Assembly: GCF_001652265.1 (NCBI RefSeq)
Contig: NZ_LWBS01000046.1
Location: forward strand, 1-5,306
From: Rhizobium leguminosarum
GTDB lineage: Bacteria > Pseudomonadota > Alphaproteobacteria > Rhizobiales > Rhizobiaceae
Length of the DNA: 5,306 bases
Reading direction: 5' to 3'
In this document: piece by piece, positions 1 to 5,306 of the stretch
How positions within the stretch are numbered: position 1 is the stretch's first letter
Layout: every line of letters starts with the position of its first letter
Program-made: the position numbers and the translations under genes
The notes under the pieces: model-generated
What the model saw: only the letters and a program-made list of their open reading frames with translations
Databases searched by the model: none
What the model was told of the DNA's origin: nothing

Positions 1-62
1 ATGTGATGCGCTATCCGCGCCCACTGCTCGTCCCGAAGGATCAGACGATCCAAAACACCCAT
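1..62 (-). CDS. IS5-like transposase, N-terminal fragment (cut by window edge)
   Basis: Only the first 20 codons are present; the gene continues past the left edge. The start is well placed: an ATG at 62-60 preceded by a strong ribosome binding site GGAGG (minus strand, 68-72) with a 5-base spacer. The peptide begins MGVLDRLILRDEQWARI. The pattern 'L..DEQW.RI' is typical of the N-terminal DUF4096-type segment of IS5-family transposases, whose first ORF in rhizobia often starts this way. The catalytic DDE residues would lie outside the window, so activity cannot be judged, and neither can whether the transposase is one ORF or two joined by frameshifting. Assignment rests on a short stretch and on memory of the family, so the family name is likely rather than certain. 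It points away from smpB and is unlikely to be functionally related to it. Confidence 0.6.
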   Translation of the reverse strand, partial: MGVLDRLILRDEQWARIAHH

Positions 63-130
63 GACTGCCTCCAAAAGACAGTCTTGAATCTGATTTGCTC
101 AGCCTTGGAAACCCAAGAGTCCACACTTCC
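1..130 (-). mobile_element. End of an insertion sequence (IS5-like), partial
   Basis: The transposase start at 62 implies that the upstream end of the element lies a little to its right. A plausible outer end is near 130: read inward on the minus strand the sequence begins GGAAGTGTGGACTC, loosely like the GGAAGGTGCG-type ends I recall for IS5 itself, and it abuts TA within CTAA (130-133), which fits the TA or YTAR targets used by this family. The other inverted repeat and the second copy of the target site lie outside the window, so the boundary is an estimate. Confidence 0.4.
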
Positions 131-213
131 TAAGCGGGTTTACACTTCGAAGCCGACCGGCTCGTCAAAGCGCGGCCGGGCTTCTGGCGCCCTTCAAAGC
201 AAGTGATGAAAGC

Positions 214-237
214 CTGGCAGATGGCGACCATTGCCAG
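214..237 (-). terminator. Stem-loop after smpB, possible terminator
   Basis: CTGGCA (214-219) pairs with TGCCAG (232-237), and ATGG (221-224) with CCAT (228-231), leaving a 3-base loop and one bulged base. The stem begins 14 bases after the smpB stop on the minus strand. The bases that follow (GCTTTCATCACTT) are only mildly T-rich, so an intrinsic terminator is possible but weak; it could equally be a 3'-end stabilising structure. Confidence 0.35.
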
Positions 238-251
238 CCGTCGTCATACGG

Positions 252-731
252 TCAGCCTCTATCCTTCAGCAGGCGGCTCTTCTGCCGGTTCCAATCGCGT
301 TCCTTCTCCGACTCGCGCTTATCGTGCAGTTTCTTACCCTTGGCGAGCGCCAGTTCCATCTTCGCCCGACCGCGATCGTTGAAATAGATCTTCAGCGGGA
401 TCAGCGTCATGCCTTCGCGATTGATGGCAGAGCGCAGGCGATGGATTTCACGACCCGACAGCAGCAGCTTGCGGCGCCGGCGCGGTTCGTGATTGAAGCG
501 GTTGGCCTGCAGATATTCCGGCAGGTAGGAATTGATCAGCCAGATCTCACCGCCCTCATCCGAGGCGTAGGATTCGGCGATATTGGCTTTGCCTTCGCGC
601 AGCGACTTGACCTCCGTGCCCATCAGCACGATGCCCGCCTCGTAAGTATCGATGATCTCGTAGTTGAAGCGGGCCTTGCGGTTTTCCGCCACAACCTTGT
701 TCACTACACGCTGGCTGCCTTTGGGGGCCAT
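252..731 (-). CDS. smpB: SsrA-binding protein SmpB (tmRNA partner in trans-translation)
   Basis: SmpB binds the tRNA-like part of tmRNA and delivers it to ribosomes stalled on mRNAs without stop codons, so the nascent chain is tagged for proteolysis. The 159-residue product has the usual family length (about 160) and the expected motifs: [10 protein letters not shown] near residues 17-26 at the start of the OB-fold barrel, [14 protein letters not shown] (38-51), the YLPEY segment (69-73), the basic [11 protein letters not shown] stretch (81-91), and [10 protein letters not shown] (131-140) leading to a lysine- and arginine-rich tail that in known structures enters the mRNA channel. The ATG at 731 is chosen because the protein then begins MAPKGSQ as in rhizobial homologues. 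The ATGs upstream at 767 and 758 lie inside a repeat element. The ribosome site is weak (GGAA at 739-742, 7 bases away). tmRNA itself is not in the window. Confidence 0.96.
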   Translation of the reverse strand: MAPKGSQRVVNKVVAENRKARFNYEIIDTYEAGIVLMGTEVKSLREGKANIAESYASDEGGEIWLINSYLPEYLQANRFNHEPRRRRKLLLSGREIHRLRSAINREGMTLIPLKIYFNDRGRAKMELALAKGKKLHDKRESEKERDWNRQKSRLLKDRG

Positions 732-752
732 GACGATATTCCAATTGCTTCC

Positions 753-866
753 GAGCATGATGCCCAAAAGTGTGAGCGGTTTTCGGGTGCCATCATGCTC
801 TATTTCTTTGATGTAGATCCGGATTCAGATTTCAGGGCCAGTCAGGCCTAGATCATCCGGATCTAC
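753..866. repeat. RIME-like two-palindrome intergenic repeat
   Basis: Two imperfect palindromes lie side by side. The first has perfect 10-base arms GAGCATGATG (753-762) and CATCATGCTC (791-800), with an inner CCCAAAA (763-769) against TTTTCGGG (780-787, one bulge). The second has perfect 12-base arms GTAGATCCGGAT (813-824) and ATCCGGATCTAC (855-866), with inner GGCC/GGCC (836-839 and 845-848). The size (114 bases), the double palindrome and the core AAAAGTGTGAGCGGTTTTCGG match what I know of RIME elements, dispersed through Rhizobium genomes between genes. Family membership is recalled, not searched. It sits between dapA and smpB and ends 21 bases before the smpB ATG. Confidence 0.75.
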
Positions 867-884
867 GGCGCGAAAAGCCGCGCC
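867..884. other. Small GC-rich hairpin next to the RIME-like repeat
   Basis: GGCGCG (867-872) and CGCGCC (879-884) form a perfect 6-base-pair stem with the loop AAAAGC, starting directly after the second repeat palindrome. No T-tract follows on either strand, so it is not a classical terminator. It may be part of the same mosaic element or an independent structure. Confidence 0.4.
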
Positions 885-901
885 CTCATTCCTTGCCCTT
901 T

Positions 902-930
902 ATGTAAGGGAGAGACCCTGCCTTGTGAAG
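902..930 (-). promoter_or_regulatory. Possible smpB promoter
   Basis: On the minus strand CTTCAC (930-925) and TTACAT (907-902) are separated by exactly 17 bases, resembling the alphaproteobacterial housekeeping pattern CTTGAC-N17-CTATAT (5 of 6 and 4 of 6 matches). It would start a transcript near 895 and give smpB a leader of about 165 bases containing the whole RIME-like repeat. The -35 box overlaps the loop of the post-dapA hairpin. Short degenerate boxes occur by chance, so this is a candidate only. Confidence 0.28.
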
Positions 931-942
931 AAGGCTGGTCTC
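912..942 (-). terminator. Stem-loop immediately after dapA, possible terminator
   Basis: GAGACC (912-917) pairs with GGTCTC (937-942) and GCCTT (920-924) with AAGGC (931-935), giving 11 base pairs around a 6-base loop, with small internal asymmetry. It begins one base after the dapA stop codon on the minus strand. No clean T-run follows (TCCCTTACAT), so it may act as a weak or factor-assisted terminator or protect the dapA 3' end. A second small stem, CCCTT/AAGGG (896-900, 906-910), lies just beyond. Confidence 0.45.
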
Positions 943-943
943 G

Positions 944-1828
944 TCAGTTCAACAGGCCTGCATGGCGCATGGCGGCGTCGATCGCCGATTCCGTTGCCGG
1001 CTCCAGCGTCGGAAGCAGCGGCGAGCGGACGTTGCGGCTCATCCGGCCAAGCTTGGAGAGCCCGTATTTGGCGCCGCAAAGACCCGGCTCAAGGAAAATC
1101 GCCTTGTGCAGCGGCATCAACCGATCCTGATATTCCAACGCGCGGGCATAATCGCCTGCCAGCGTCGCCGCCTGGAAATCGGCGCAGAGACGTGGGGCCA
1201 CATTGGCCGTTACCGAAATACAGCCGACACCGCCATGGGCGTTGAAGCCCAGCGCCGTCGCATCCTCGCCGGACAGTTGCCGGAAATCCGTCCCGCAGGT
1301 GATACGCTGTTCAGAAACGCGCTCGATCTTGCCCGTCGCATCCTTGACGCCAACGATATTTTTGTGCGCCTTGGCGAGCGCACCCATCGTTTCCGGCGTC
1401 ATATCGACCACCGAGCGGCCGGGGATATTATAGATATAGATCGGCAGATCGACGGCATCGGCAATGGCCGAAAAATGCGCGATCAAGCCCTTCTGCGTCG
1501 GCTTGTTGTAATAGGGAGTGACGACCAGAACGGCGTTCGCACCGACCTTTTCAGCATGCTGGGCAAGCTCGATCGCCTCCCGCGTATTGTTCGAACCGGC
1601 GCCAGCCATGACGGGAACGCGTTTTGCGGCAACCTGGATGCAGAGTTCCACGACCCGTTTGTGTTCGGCATGTGACAGCGTCGGGGATTCGCCCGTCGTG
1701 CCCACCGGAACGAGACCACCGCTGCCTTCCTTGATCTGCCAGTCAACATGAGCGGCGAAGCTGTCTTCGTCGATCAGTCCGGCATCGGTGAAGGGGGTGA
1801 CGAGGGCGGGAATGGACCCATTGAACAT
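944..1828 (-). CDS. dapA: 4-hydroxy-tetrahydrodipicolinate synthase
   Basis: DapA condenses pyruvate with aspartate semialdehyde, the first committed step of the diaminopimelate and lysine pathway, in the cytoplasm. The 294-residue TIM-barrel protein has the family's usual length. Visible landmarks, close to E. coli numbering: start [13 protein letters not shown], the GTTGES motif with Thr44 and Thr45 (43-48), VTPYYNKP with Tyr107 (103-110), YNIPGR with catalytic Tyr133 and substrate-binding Arg138, and the Schiff-base Lys162 in IVGVKDATG. The start at 1828 is supported by a GAGGAG ribosome site (1835-1840) 6 bases upstream; a longer frame from 1867 adds an uncharacteristic N-terminus. Residues matching the E. 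coli lysine-feedback site are present (Ser48, His53, His56, Asn80, Glu84, Tyr106). Several rhizobial genomes carry dapA-like paralogues, but the full motif set and the smpB neighbour favour true DapA. Confidence 0.95.
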   Translation of the reverse strand: MFNGSIPALVTPFTDAGLIDEDSFAAHVDWQIKEGSGGLVPVGTTGESPTLSHAEHKRVVELCIQVAAKRVPVMAGAGSNNTREAIELAQHAEKVGANAVLVVTPYYNKPTQKGLIAHFSAIADAVDLPIYIYNIPGRSVVDMTPETMGALAKAHKNIVGVKDATGKIERVSEQRITCGTDFRQLSGEDATALGFNAHGGVGCISVTANVAPRLCADFQAATLAGDYARALEYQDRLMPLHKAIFLEPGLCGAKYGLSKLGRMSRNVRSPLLPTLEPATESAIDAAMRHAGLLN

Positions 1829-1834
1829 GCAAAG

Positions 1835-1840
1835 CTCCTC
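1835..1840 (-). promoter_or_regulatory. Ribosome binding site of dapA
   Basis: GAGGAG on the minus strand, 6 bases before the ATG at 1828. It decides the start in favour of the MFNGS form over the longer reading frame beginning at 1867. Confidence 0.8.
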
Positions 1841-1888
1841 ACGACCAAATCCTTGCTTCGGCCGCATTCCATGAATAAGAGTTGCGCA

Positions 1889-1917
1889 CCATAGAGCGCC
1901 GAAATCATCGCGACAAG
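1889..1917 (-). promoter_or_regulatory. Probable dapA promoter
   Basis: On the minus strand CTTGTC (1917-1912), 17 bases, then CTATGG (1894-1889) resemble the alphaproteobacterial housekeeping pattern CTTGAC-N17-CTATAT (5 of 6 and 4 of 6). The predicted start near 1882 leaves a leader of about 55 bases before the dapA ATG, a reasonable distance. It lies in the divergent dapA/slt intergenic region (1829-2042). No equally good plus-strand promoter for slt was seen. Confidence 0.45.
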
Positions 1918-1967
1918 CGCGTAGAGTTCGGTTTAGGGCAAATTCCGATAGCAGATGTGAACGAATT

Positions 1968-1995
1968 TTACCTGGTACGGTAAGGTTTCGTTAAG
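1968..1995. promoter_or_regulatory. Inverted repeat and CtrA-like site upstream of slt
   Basis: TTACC (1968-1972) and GGTAA (1979-1983) form an inverted repeat with a 6-base spacer. Overlapping it, GTAA-N7-TTAA (1980-1994) differs by one base from the CtrA box TTAA-N7-TTAA of alphaproteobacteria. Both are short and may be chance; the position, about 50-75 bases before the slt start, suits an operator or activator site. Confidence 0.22.
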
Positions 1996-2042
1996 ATGCC
2001 TCTAGCCTAATGGCAGGGCGTGTTTTCGTTGCGAGATCCCGG

Positions 2043-4118
2043 ATGAAGAAAGCTGTCCTGATTCTGTCCGCCTTCGGCTTCATTGCCGCTGCGTGGGGCA
2101 GCGTTGCGTCGCCGCTTCCCGGCGAGAGCACTTCCATGCCTGAGGTCAAGCCGCTCGGCTTCATTCCCGAGACATCCATACCGGAATCGATCACAACAGG
2201 CGGCATTCCGCACAACCCGGCAATCGCGCCTGTCAACGGCGACCTGAAAGCCGGCCTCGATGCGCTTTCCGACAAGGACCCCCAGCTGGCGCTTTCGATC
2301 CGCGACAGCATGCGCGACGCTACGCTCGACCGCCATATCCTCACCTGGGCGATTGCCGTTTCCGGATTGAAGGGCGTTCCCTCCTATGAAATCGCCAGCG
2401 CCGCGCAGGAACTCAAGGGCTGGCCGGGCCTTTCGCGGCTGCGCGCCTATTCCGAGCGCGCGCTCTATGACGAAAATCCCGCCCCTCCCGCCATACTTGC
2501 CGCCTTCGGCGATACCGCCCCTGAGACGATGCAGGGTGCGGTCATCCTCGGCCGGGCGCTGGTTGCATCAGGCAAGCAGGCGCAGGCGGCAAAATATATC
2601 CGCAACGTCTGGCGTGGAGAGGCTCTCGACAAGGCGACCGAGGACAAGATCCTCATCGAATTTTCCGCGCTGTTGACACCCGCCGACCACAAGGCGCGGA
2701 TGGACTATCTGATGTATCGCGGCCGTGTGGCGCAGGCCAAGCGCTTCGGCGACATGGGCCAGGCACAATCGCTCTACAAGGCCTGGGCTGCGGTCGACGC
2801 CAAAGCGGCCAATGCCGGCGCTTTGCTCAACGGAGTCGATGCGAAGTGGCGCACCGATGCCGGCCTGCTGTTTGCGCGGATCGAATATCTGCGCAAGCAG
2901 GACAAATATGCCGAGGCGGCAGGACTTCTGGAGCAAGTGCCGCCCGAGCGCAGCGAACTCATCAACTCCGGCGAATGGTGGAACGAGCAACGCATCGTCA
3001 GCCGTGGTCTCGTCGACCAGGGACAATTCAAGCCTGCCTATCGCATCGTCGCAAACTACGCCGCAACGAGCCCGACGGATATCGTCGAGGCTGAATTCCA
3101 TGCCGGATGGTACGCGCTTCGCGGCCTGCAGGACCCGGCAACGGCGGAAAGACATTTCCGCAAGATCCTCGAGACATCAAACGGGCCGATCTCGGTTTCA
3201 CGCGCCTGGTATTGGCTGGGACGGGCAGCCGAAGCCGGCGGCCCCGGAAAATCCAGCGAATTCTATGCAAAGGCCGCGGATTTTCCCGGCACCTTCTATG
3301 GCCAGCTGGCGGCCGAAAGGCTGGGGCGAAAGACGCTCAATGTCACCTATCCGTCGCCGAGCACTGCCGACCGGCAACGCTTCCAGGCACGCGAAGCTGT
3401 GCAGGCCATTGCCCGACTGGAGGCCGCAGGCCATGGATGGCGGGCCGACATTCTCTATCTCGCGCTTGCCGATCAACTGCAGAGCCCAGGTGAACTGGCT
3501 GTCCTCGCGGCACAGGCAGAGCAATCCGGCGATCATCATCTTTCGCTGCAGATCGGCAAGATCGCCTACGGGCGCGGCATCGATGTCGCGGCGCTTGCCT
3601 TTCCGGTCGGCGTTATCCCGGCGAATGCCAATATATCAGGCTCCGGCAAGGCGCTCGCCTATGCCATCGCCCGGCAAGAAAGCGCCTTCAATCCGGCCGC
3701 CATTTCGGCGGCGAATGCGCGCGGCCTGCTGCAGCTTCTGCCGGGAACGGCCCAGGCGGTGGCCAAGCGCCACAACATCGCCTATTCGAAGGACAAGCTG
3801 ACGGCCGATGCCGGCTATAACGCCACTCTCGGTGCGCATTATCTCGGCGAGCAGATCGACGCCTTCGGCGGCTCCTATATCCTCACCTTCATTGCCTATA
3901 ATGCCGGACCGAAGCGGGTGCCGGAATGGATCGTCCGCTACGGCGATCCGCGCGGCAGGTCGATCGACGAGATCGTCGACTGGATCGAGCGCATCCCCTT
4001 CCCCGAAACGCGCAACTATGTGCAGCGGGTGATGGAGAATTACGAAGTTTATAAAGCCCGTCTCGGCCAGCCCACCGACATCGAGCGCGATCTGATCGGC
4101 GGACGCAGCGCTTCCTGA
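2043..4118 (+). CDS. slt: Soluble lytic murein transglycosylase (Slt70-like), secreted
   Basis: Cleaves the MurNAc-GlcNAc bond of peptidoglycan non-hydrolytically, leaving 1,6-anhydro-MurNAc ends, in the periplasm. The 691-residue protein starts with a signal peptide: two lysines, a hydrophobic core (residues 4-18), likely cleavage after SVA (20-22), with no lipobox cysteine. Residues of about 60-510 form a long alanine-rich helical domain like the Slt70 superhelix, including RAWYWLGR (387-394) and FYGQLAAERLG (418-428). The C-terminal GH23-type catalytic domain (about 535-675) has the catalytic Glu546 in IARQESAF, GLLQLLPGTA (561-570), AYNAGPKRV (618-626) and IPFPETRNYV (651-660). The ATG at 2043 is preferred because it puts the signal peptide at the N-terminus; an in-frame ATG at 2010 adds 11 residues and neither has a strong ribosome site. 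A small AGCCG/CGGCT stem (4119-4135) follows the stop. Confidence 0.93.
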   Translation: MKKAVLILSAFGFIAAAWGSVASPLPGESTSMPEVKPLGFIPETSIPESITTGGIPHNPAIAPVNGDLKAGLDALSDKDPQLALSIRDSMRDATLDRHILTWAIAVSGLKGVPSYEIASAAQELKGWPGLSRLRAYSERALYDENPAPPAILAAFGDTAPETMQGAVILGRALVASGKQAQAAKYIRNVWRGEALDKATEDKILIEFSALLTPADHKARMDYLMYRGRVAQAKRFGDMGQAQSLYKAWAAVDAKAANAGALLNGVDAKWRTDAGLLFARIEYLRKQDKYAEAAGLLEQVPPERSELINSGEWWNEQRIVSRGLVDQGQFKPAYRIVANYAATSPTDIVEAEFHAGWYALRGLQDPATAERHFRKILETSNGPISVSRAWYWLGRAAEAGGPGKSSEFYAKAADFPGTFYGQLAAERLGRKTLNVTYPSPSTADRQRFQAREAVQAIARLEAAGHGWRADILYLALADQLQSPGELAVLAAQAEQSGDHHLSLQIGKIAYGRGIDVAALAFPVGVIPANANISGSGKALAYAIARQESAFNPAAISAANARGLLQLLPGTAQAVAKRHNIAYSKDKLTADAGYNATLGAHYLGEQIDAFGGSYILTFIAYNAGPKRVPEWIVRYGDPRGRSIDEIVDWIERIPFPETRNYVQRVMENYEVYKARLGQPTDIERDLIGGRSAS

Positions 4119-4173
4119 AGCCGTTTGGCGCGGCTCGAAAAGCAAGCTACATCTTCGGGATCAAACAGGTCTC

Positions 4174-4177
4174 GAGG
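4174..4177 (+). promoter_or_regulatory. Ribosome binding site of the alpha/beta hydrolase gene
   Basis: GAGG with a 5-base spacer before the ATG at 4183. An out-of-frame ATG at 4178 lies within the spacer but leads into no credible protein, so 4183 is the better start. Confidence 0.6.
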
Positions 4178-4182
4178 ATGCG

Positions 4183-5079
4183 ATGCCGGATACAGATGCA
4201 GGCGGTTTCCAGGAACGATTTTACACGTCTTCCGATGGGCTGAGGCTTTATGCCCGCGACTACCGGCCCGACCAGGCGGTGACCGCCGGACGGCTGCCAG
4301 TGATCTGTCTGCCCGGCCTGACCCGCAATGCGCGGGATTTTCATCCGCTGGCGCTGCTTCTTTCCCGGGACACAAGAGTGCCACGCAGGGTGATTGCGCT
4401 CGATTCGCGCGGGCGGGGGAATTCGGCTTGGGACGAGAACAAGGCGAACTACAATCTCGCCATCGAGGCTGGCGACGTCATTGCCACCTGCACGACGTTC
4501 GGCATCGAGCGGGCGATCTTCATCGGCACATCGCGGGGCGGGCTGATCCTGCATCTGATCGCGGCGACACGGCCGGATCTTCTCGAAGCCGTCATCCTCA
4601 ACGATATCGGGCCTGTACTCGAGGCTGAGGGTCTGGCGCGGATCCGCGACTACCTCAACAGCGGCAGGAAGCCGGAAGACTGGAACGAGGCGGCCGGTCT
4701 ATTGAAGGAAAATCATGGCGCGTCGTTTACCGCGCTTGCGGAGGAAGACTGGCGCGAGATGGCGCTTGCCCTTTATCGCGATATCGATGGAAAGCCTGTC
4801 GCCGACTTCGACCCGGCGATCGCGGAGGCAATGAAATCGATCGATTTCAGCCAACCTCTGCCTGATCTCTGGGGGCAATTCGAAAGCCTGAGCCGGTTGC
4901 CGCTCATGCTGATCCGCGGCCAACATACGTCGCTGCTTTCACAGGAAAGCGCAGGCGAAATGGCACGGCGGCATTCGGGCTTGATCCGACATACTGCCGA
5001 AGGGCAAGGACATGCCCCGCTGTTGCATCTAGATAACATCCCCACAGCCATTCGAGCTTTTCTCGCCACCTGCCCATAG
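4183..5079 (+). CDS. Alpha/beta-fold hydrolase, substrate unknown
   Basis: A 298-residue cytoplasmic alpha/beta hydrolase with no signal peptide. Landmarks in order: YTSSDGLRLYARDY near the N-terminus (14-27), oxyanion-loop segment CLPGLTRN (42-49), LDSRGRGNS (73-81), the nucleophile elbow GTSRG with Ser117, LNDIGP (139-144) after the next strand, a helical cap region of about 145-225, and GQGHAPLL with the catalytic His277. The strand-7 loop reads IRGQHTSLLS (244-253), where relatives I recall have RG..SD.LS, so the usual acid is Ser250 here; Asp141 might substitute. The substrate cannot be named from sequence: esterase, dehalogenase-like and lactonase-like activities are all possible. The gene starts 64 bases after slt on the same strand with no clear terminator between, so co-transcription is likely but a shared role is not shown. 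The stop is TAG. Confidence 0.88.
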   Translation: MPDTDAGGFQERFYTSSDGLRLYARDYRPDQAVTAGRLPVICLPGLTRNARDFHPLALLLSRDTRVPRRVIALDSRGRGNSAWDENKANYNLAIEAGDVIATCTTFGIERAIFIGTSRGGLILHLIAATRPDLLEAVILNDIGPVLEAEGLARIRDYLNSGRKPEDWNEAAGLLKENHGASFTALAEEDWREMALALYRDIDGKPVADFDPAIAEAMKSIDFSQPLPDLWGQFESLSRLPLMLIRGQHTSLLSQESAGEMARRHSGLIRHTAEGQGHAPLLHLDNIPTAIRAFLATCP

Positions 5080-5122
5080 CCTCATCGACACCGGGTAGTT
5101 GGCATTGTGTGCCATTCGTCCA

Positions 5123-5155
5123 AATACAAAAAGCCCGGCTCGAGAGCCGGGCTTT
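5123..5155. terminator. Strong intrinsic terminator between convergent genes
   Basis: AAAGCCCGGCT (5130-5140) and AGCCGGGCTTT (5145-5155) form a perfect 11-base-pair stem with a 4-base loop. On the minus strand the stem is followed by a T-rich tail (TTTTTGTATT, 5132-5123), a classical terminator for the porin gene, whose stop lies 25 bases before the stem. On the plus strand, 50 bases after the hydrolase stop, it is followed by only a short run (CTTTCC), so it may also stop that transcript less efficiently. Confidence 0.88.
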
Positions 5156-5180
5156 CCTGACTGACCGAAGTCAGATCAAA

Positions 5181-5306
5181 TTAGAACGCACGCTGCAGAC
5201 GGAAGTAGCCCGTCGTGGTGTCGTCGCCATCTTGCGGATCGAGCCACTGAACCGAAGCCTTGGCGTAGAAGTTTTCGACGATCTGGTAATCAACCGTCAG
5301 ACCAGC
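5181..5306 (-). CDS. Outer-membrane porin, C-terminal fragment (cut by window edge)
   Basis: Only the last 41 codons are present, ending in TAA at 5183-5181; the gene enters from the right edge. The residues read AGLTVDYQIVENFYAKASVQ, then a short acidic loop WLDPQDGDDTTTG, then YFRLQRAF. Alternating polar and hydrophobic residues, a tight turn, and a last strand ending in phenylalanine are the signature of a beta-barrel outer-membrane protein recognised by the BAM machinery. The final strand, close to the LRFQR.F endings of rhizobial RopA/Omp2b-type porins (Porin_2 family), supports a general diffusion porin. Identification rests on this short tail and on recall, so the exact paralogue is not named. 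It converges on the hydrolase gene and has its own strong terminator. Confidence 0.75.
   Translation of the reverse strand, partial: AGLTVDYQIVENFYAKASVQWLDPQDGDDTTTGYFRLQRAF

Noticed and set aside
3..206. 67-codon plus-strand ORF at the left edge
   Set aside because: It runs antisense through the transposase start, across the probable IS boundary, with no ribosome site and no motif.
231..851. 206-codon plus-strand ORF opposite smpB
   Set aside because: It is the antisense shadow of smpB, has no recognisable motif and also crosses the RIME-like repeat. GC-rich codon bias on one strand commonly opens such frames.
962..1675. 237-codon plus-strand ORF opposite dapA
   Set aside because: Antisense shadow of an unmistakable dapA, rich in arginine and without signal peptide, domain or ribosome site.
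2010..2042. Upstream ATG extending slt by 11 residues
   Set aside because: It would place MAGRVFVARSR ahead of a standard signal peptide; no better ribosome site supports it. It cannot be fully excluded.
2725..3801. 358-codon plus-strand ORF inside slt in another frame
   Set aside because: Composition dominated by Arg, Ser and Pro is typical of an out-of-frame reading of GC-rich DNA; the slt frame here has clear family structure.
944..5079. A novel multi-gene system linking dapA, slt and the hydrolase
   Set aside because: All are recognisable housekeeping-type families with normal spacing and composition; cell-wall theme of dapA and slt is suggestive only and no unusual domain or fusion supports a new system.
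1..5306. CRISPR array, tRNA, rRNA, tmRNA or phage attachment site
   Set aside because: No regularly spaced direct repeats and no cloverleaf or rRNA-like sequence were seen; the palindromes present are explained by the RIME-like element and terminators.

Overview
The window looks like ordinary chromosomal DNA of a Rhizobiaceae alphaproteobacterium (Rhizobium, Sinorhizobium or Agrobacterium type). Four things point there: GC-rich coding sequence with strong third-position bias, rhizobial-type SmpB and DapA proteins, a porin tail of the rhizobial outer-membrane porin type, and a two-palindrome intergenic repeat that closely resembles the Rhizobium-specific intergenic mosaic elements (RIME). No part of it looks like a new defence, toxin or biosynthetic system.

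Layout from left to right. Positions 1-62 hold the first 20 codons of a transposase (IS5-like) that runs off the left edge on the minus strand; the outer end of that insertion sequence probably lies near 130. After about 120 bases of non-coding or relic sequence come smpB (252-731, minus) and dapA (944-1828, minus). The 212-base gap between these two carries a hairpin just after the dapA stop, a GC-rich small hairpin and a 114-base RIME-like element. A 214-base divergent intergenic region (1829-2042) separates dapA from a secreted soluble lytic transglycosylase gene, slt (2043-4118, plus). An alpha/beta hydrolase gene (4183-5079, plus) follows after 64 bases and is probably co-transcribed with it. 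A strong stem-loop (5130-5155) separates this gene from the C-terminal end of a convergent porin gene (5181-5306, minus), cut by the right edge.

The genes do separate housekeeping jobs. DapA makes the lysine and diaminopimelate precursor, and diaminopimelate goes into peptidoglycan. Slt cleaves peptidoglycan in the periplasm. SmpB works with tmRNA to rescue stalled ribosomes. The porin forms outer-membrane channels. dapA and slt are divergent neighbours that build and trim the cell wall, which is suggestive but not proof of co-regulation. The points most worth a second look are the apparent loss of the usual catalytic aspartate in the hydrolase, the RIME-like element placed almost against the smpB start (so probably in its mRNA leader), and the nearby IS insertion downstream of smpB.
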